Below, piece after piece: positions 61,501-64,000 of a stretch of DNA of 64,000 bases. The stretch spans positions 264,553 to 328,552 of the forward strand of contig CANOVB010000001.1 in assembly GCA_947570695.1 (NCBI GenBank), read 5' to 3'. The stretch comes from an uncultured Clostridium sp. GTDB taxonomy: Bacteria; Bacillota; Clostridia; TANB77; CAG-508. The notes beneath the pieces were generated by a model, which saw nothing but the letters and a program-made list of their open reading frames with translations, was not told the origin of the DNA and ran no database searches. A program made the position numbers and the translations under genes. How positions within the stretch are numbered: the first letter of the stretch is position 1; the number at the start of each line of letters is the position of its first letter.

Positions 61501-62295
61501 ATGAATAAGAAAATAATAATTTTAAGTGTAATTGTGATTATAGGAATAGTTATAGGAGTAATGTTTTTTAATACCAATGAAGAGAAAAATGAAGAAAATG
61601 TTTTTGTAATGGGATTAGATGATAGTTTTCCACCAATGGGATTTAGAAATGAAAACAATGAAATAGTAGGATTTGATATAGATGTAGCTCAAGCTGTATG
61701 TGATAGACTAGGAATGAAATTAAAACTTCAACAAATATCATGGGCAGCAAAGGAGCAAGAGTTAAATTCTGGAAATATAGATTGCATATGGAATGGTTTT
61801 GCACTTAATGAAGAAAGAGCAGCAACAATGAACTTAACAGATCCTTATATAAAAGGCGAATTATATTTTATATTAAAAAATGACAGTATAATAAAAAATC
61901 AAGAAGAATTAAGAGGTAAAAAGGTTGGAGTACAATCAGGCTCTGTTCAACAATCGGATTTAGAAAAGTCAGATTTAGGAAAAAATATTGAAATAGTACA
62001 ATATAGTGATTTTCTAACAGCATTTATGGATTTGGAAACAGGTGGTATTGATGCTGTATGTGCATCAAGTTTAATAGGTAATTACTTAATTACTTCAAAA
62101 AATAAAGATTTTATAACAATGGATTCAAGAGATATATCAACATCAAGAGGATGTGTAATAGCTTTTAAATTAGGTAATGATGAATTAAAAGATAAAATAC
62201 AAAATACTTTGTATGAGTTAAAAAAAGATGGAACTTTAAAACAAATATCTGAGAAATGGTTTGGAAAAGATATGATACTAGTAGAGGAGAAATAA
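61501..62295 (+). CDS. Polar amino-acid ABC transporter, substrate-binding protein (probably histidine)
   Basis: A 264-residue SBP_bac_3 family protein. It has an N-terminal hydrophobic helix (about 4-23) but no lipobox Cys, so it appears to be anchored by an uncleaved helix. The family motifs are present: GLDDSFPPMGFRNENNEIVGFDIDVAQAV (about 38-66), WNGFALNEERA, and KVGVQSGSVQQ. AGGAGG precedes the ATG. Specificity for histidine is inferred from the two His-codon leader peptides upstream and the PepD domain downstream. Confidence 0.9.
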   Translation: MNKKIIILSVIVIIGIVIGVMFFNTNEEKNEENVFVMGLDDSFPPMGFRNENNEIVGFDIDVAQAVCDRLGMKLKLQQISWAAKEQELNSGNIDCIWNGFALNEERAATMNLTDPYIKGELYFILKNDSIIKNQEELRGKKVGVQSGSVQQSDLEKSDLGKNIEIVQYSDFLTAFMDLETGGIDAVCASSLIGNYLITSKNKDFITMDSRDISTSRGCVIAFKLGNDELKDKIQNTLYELKKDGTLKQISEKWFGKDMILVEEK

Positions 62296-62298
62296 TTT

Positions 62299-62949
62299 AT
62301 GGGAATAGATGAAACAATAAATGTAACTAAAATTTTGTTTTCTGGAATTGGAGTGAGTTTAAAAATATTTATATTAACATTGATATTTTCTTTACCACTT
62401 GGAATTATTGTAGCACTAGCAAGAAACTCAAAATGTAAGTTAATTTCGGCTATTACAAAATCATATATTTTATTAATAAGGGGAACTCCAATAATGTTAC
62501 AAATAATATTTGTATATTTTGCTCCATATTATATATTTAATATGACTTATGACAGGTTTACAGCTATAATACTTGCATTTGTAATAAATTATGCAGCATA
62601 TTTTTCTGAAATATTTAGAAGTGGAATAAATAGTATTCCAGAAGGACAAAGGGAAGCTGCATATACTTTGGGATTTAATAAATTTCAAACTTTTTTCTTA
62701 ATAATTCTGCCACAAGTAGTAAAAGTAGTATTACCACCAGTTTCAAATGAAGTAATTTCTCTTTTAAAAACTACATCTTTAGCACAAATAATAGGAGTTA
62801 CAGAAATGTTTGCATTAGCACAAAAACAGGCAAGTTATAATTTTTCCGTTATACCACTTTGCATAGCGGGAGCATATTATTTAATTTTAGTTTTTATGGT
62901 ATCAGTAATATTTAGTAAATTAGAAAAGAAATTAGATTATTATAGCTAA
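62299..62949 (+). CDS. Polar amino-acid ABC transporter, permease
   Basis: A 216-residue HisMQ-type permease with about five membrane helices and the EAA loop (YTLGFNKFQTFFLIILPQVVK, about 121-141), which contacts the ATPase. RGTPIMLQIIFVYFAPYYIF is the family signature. It starts 3 bases after the binding-protein stop, using GAGGAG inside that gene. A single permease gene implies a homodimer. Confidence 0.93.
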   Translation: MGIDETINVTKILFSGIGVSLKIFILTLIFSLPLGIIVALARNSKCKLISAITKSYILLIRGTPIMLQIIFVYFAPYYIFNMTYDRFTAIILAFVINYAAYFSEIFRSGINSIPEGQREAAYTLGFNKFQTFFLIILPQVVKVVLPPVSNEVISLLKTTSLAQIIGVTEMFALAQKQASYNFSVIPLCIAGAYYLILVFMVSVIFSKLEKKLDYYS

Positions 62950-62970
62950 AATTATAAGTAGGAGGGAAAT

Positions 62971-64000
62971 ATGAATATATTAGAGGTAAAAAATGTATCT
63001 AAGAAATATGGTAAGTTAGATGTTATAAAGGATGTTTCTTTAGAAGTAAAAGAAGGGGAAACTTTGGTAATACTAGGACCTTCAGGATCAGGAAAATCTA
63101 CTTTACTTAGATGTATAAATAATTTAGAAAAGATTAACTCAGGTAATATAATTATAAATGGTGAAAAAATGGTTAAAGAATATAAACTATCTAAACCAAT
63201 TTATAATGATAAAGAAATTTTAAATAAAATAAATTTATCAACAGGTATGGTATTTCAGGATTTTAATCTATTTCCACATTTATCTGTAAAAGAAAATATA
63301 ACTAAAGCTTTAATATCTGTATTAAAAAAAGATAAAACAGAAGCAGAGAAAATCGCTTATGAATTATTAGAAAAGATGGATTTAGTAAATAAAGCTGATT
63401 CATATCCATGTGATTTATCTGGTGGGCAAAAGCAAAGAGTATCAATAGCTAGATGTTTAGCAATAAATCCTAAAATAATTTGTATGGATGAACCAACAAG
63501 CGCCTTAGATCCAGAACTTGTAGGAGAAGTTTTAAAAGTAATAAAAGACTTATCAAAAGAGAAAAGAACTATGATAATAGTTACACATGAAATAAAGTTT
63601 GCAGAAGAGGTTGCAGATAGAGTAATTTTTATGGATGATGGAAAAATTATAGAAGAAGGAAAACCGAGTGAAGTAATAGAAAATCCTAAAAAAGAAAGAA
63701 CTAGGGAATTTTTGAAAAGGTATATTAATATAAAGGAGGATAAAATGGAAAGATTAAATATTGATGAAGTTGAGCCTAAAGAGGTTATAAAATTTTTTGA
63801 AGAAATTAGTAAAATTCCAAGAAAATCTGGCAATGAAGAAGAGATAAAAAATTATTTAATAAAATTTGCTAAAGAGAGAAATTTTGAAAGTTATGAAGAT
63901 AACGATTATAATGTAATAATAAAAAAAGAAGCCTCAAAGGGATATGAAAATAAAGAACCTATTGCACTTCAAGCCCACACAGATATGGTATGCGAAAAAA
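62971..64000 (+). CDS. Polar amino-acid ABC ATPase in one open frame with aminoacyl-histidine dipeptidase PepD (partial)
   Basis: The frame opens at ATG 62971 after AGGAGG and never meets a stop before the window end. Residues 1-258 form an ArtP/HisP-type ATPase: GPSGSGKST (about 38-46), Q loop FQDFNLFPH, LSGGQKQRVSIA, MDEPTSALDP, VTHEIKFAEEVADRV. The frame continues ..LKRYINIKEDK into MERLNIDEVEPKEVIKFFEEISKIPRKSGNEEE.. and ALQAHTDMVCEK, the N-terminus and first zinc His of an M20-family Xaa-His dipeptidase (PepD). AAAGGAGG at 63732-63739, 5 bases before ATG 63745, would allow separate PepD synthesis. A fusion, two products from one frame, or a lost stop codon are all possible. Confidence 0.88.
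   Translation, partial: MNILEVKNVSKKYGKLDVIKDVSLEVKEGETLVILGPSGSGKSTLLRCINNLEKINSGNIIINGEKMVKEYKLSKPIYNDKEILNKINLSTGMVFQDFNLFPHLSVKENITKALISVLKKDKTEAEKIAYELLEKMDLVNKADSYPCDLSGGQKQRVSIARCLAINPKIICMDEPTSALDPELVGEVLKVIKDLSKEKRTMIIVTHEIKFAEEVADRVIFMDDGKIIEEGKPSEVIENPKKERTREFLKRYINIKEDKMERLNIDEVEPKEVIKFFEEISKIPRKSGNEEEIKNYLIKFAKERNFESYEDNDYNVIIKKEASKGYENKEPIALQAHTDMVCEK
63745..64000 (+). CDS. pepD: PepD (aminoacyl-histidine dipeptidase), internal start, partial
   Basis: This is the same frame as the ATPase, listed separately because an ideal ribosome site (AAAGGAGG) precedes ATG 63745. The 85 visible residues match PepD/PepV-like M20 dipeptidases: FFEEISKIPRKSGNEEEIKNYLIKFA, then VIIKKEASKGYENKEPIALQAHTDMVCEK, where the His-x-Asp pair starts the metal site. 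PepD cleaves dipeptides ending in histidine such as carnosine, which fits the His-sensing leader of the operon. Most of the enzyme lies beyond the window. Confidence 0.82.
   Translation, partial: MERLNIDEVEPKEVIKFFEEISKIPRKSGNEEEIKNYLIKFAKERNFESYEDNDYNVIIKKEASKGYENKEPIALQAHTDMVCEK

Overview
The window reads as chromosomal DNA from a strongly AT-rich, low-GC Gram-positive bacterium of the class Clostridia, most likely an uncultured gut lineage. The evidence is the A/T-ending codon use, AGGAGG-type ribosome sites, TTGACA-N17-TATAAT promoters, T-tract terminators, a T-box leader before aspS, a Spo0A-like regulator, ClpC, YtrA-type GntR/ABC operons and RsiV-like (DUF4179) anti-sigma factors. The species cannot be fixed from the sequence alone.

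Layout. 1-13 kb is an accessory-looking stretch after the 3' end of glyQS: a lipoprotein, a DUF4362-like protein, an IS110-family transposase broken by an 11-bp duplication and flanked by two paralogous two-TM proteins, tRNA-Leu, a MYG1-family hydrolase, a C39-like protease and several unknowns. Five of its single-gene units are visibly richer in G+C than their surroundings and look imported. At 9.4-12.1 kb a Spo0A-like protein with a degenerate receiver faces an ECF sigma/anti-sigma pair across an AT-rich spacer carrying six copies of an inverted-repeat motif. 13-31 kb is mostly core: an AgrC-like kinase, rpsB-tsf, a DUF2207 protein, carA-carB, an autoregulated ABC/GntR operon, a TetR-acyl-CoA ligase pair and tRNA-Met/Ile2. 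31-42 kb holds a DUF1287 protein, a second ECF/anti-sigma pair, tRNA-Tyr, a second GntR/ABC operon, a BspA-type LRR protein, a glycosyltransferase and a tRNA-Val/Asp/Phe cluster. 42-61 kb holds tandem mgtE genes, a two-component system, clpC, a CDF transporter, a cysteine desulfurase, nfeD-SPFH, mltG, two zinc-ribbon membrane proteins and T-box-controlled aspS.

The most interesting locus is 61.0-64.0 kb. One promoter is followed by two tandem attenuator units, each with a 14-residue leader peptide containing three consecutive His (CAT) codons, mutually exclusive hairpin arms and a terminator. Behind them lies a polar amino-acid ABC transporter whose ATPase reading frame runs without a stop codon into an aminoacyl-histidine dipeptidase (PepD). 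Together they look like a histidine-starvation-controlled system that imports histidine or His-peptides and cleaves them.

A second cross-window pattern is that four broken genes (DUF2207 protein, a membrane-anchored protein, an ABC permease and the essential aspS) are each restored by deleting one C directly before GG; a fifth candidate is a small ORF at 39.7 kb. This suggests either a systematic sequence error or an unusual insertion process. A family of palindromic intergenic repeats, usually placed just after terminators, also recurs through the window.
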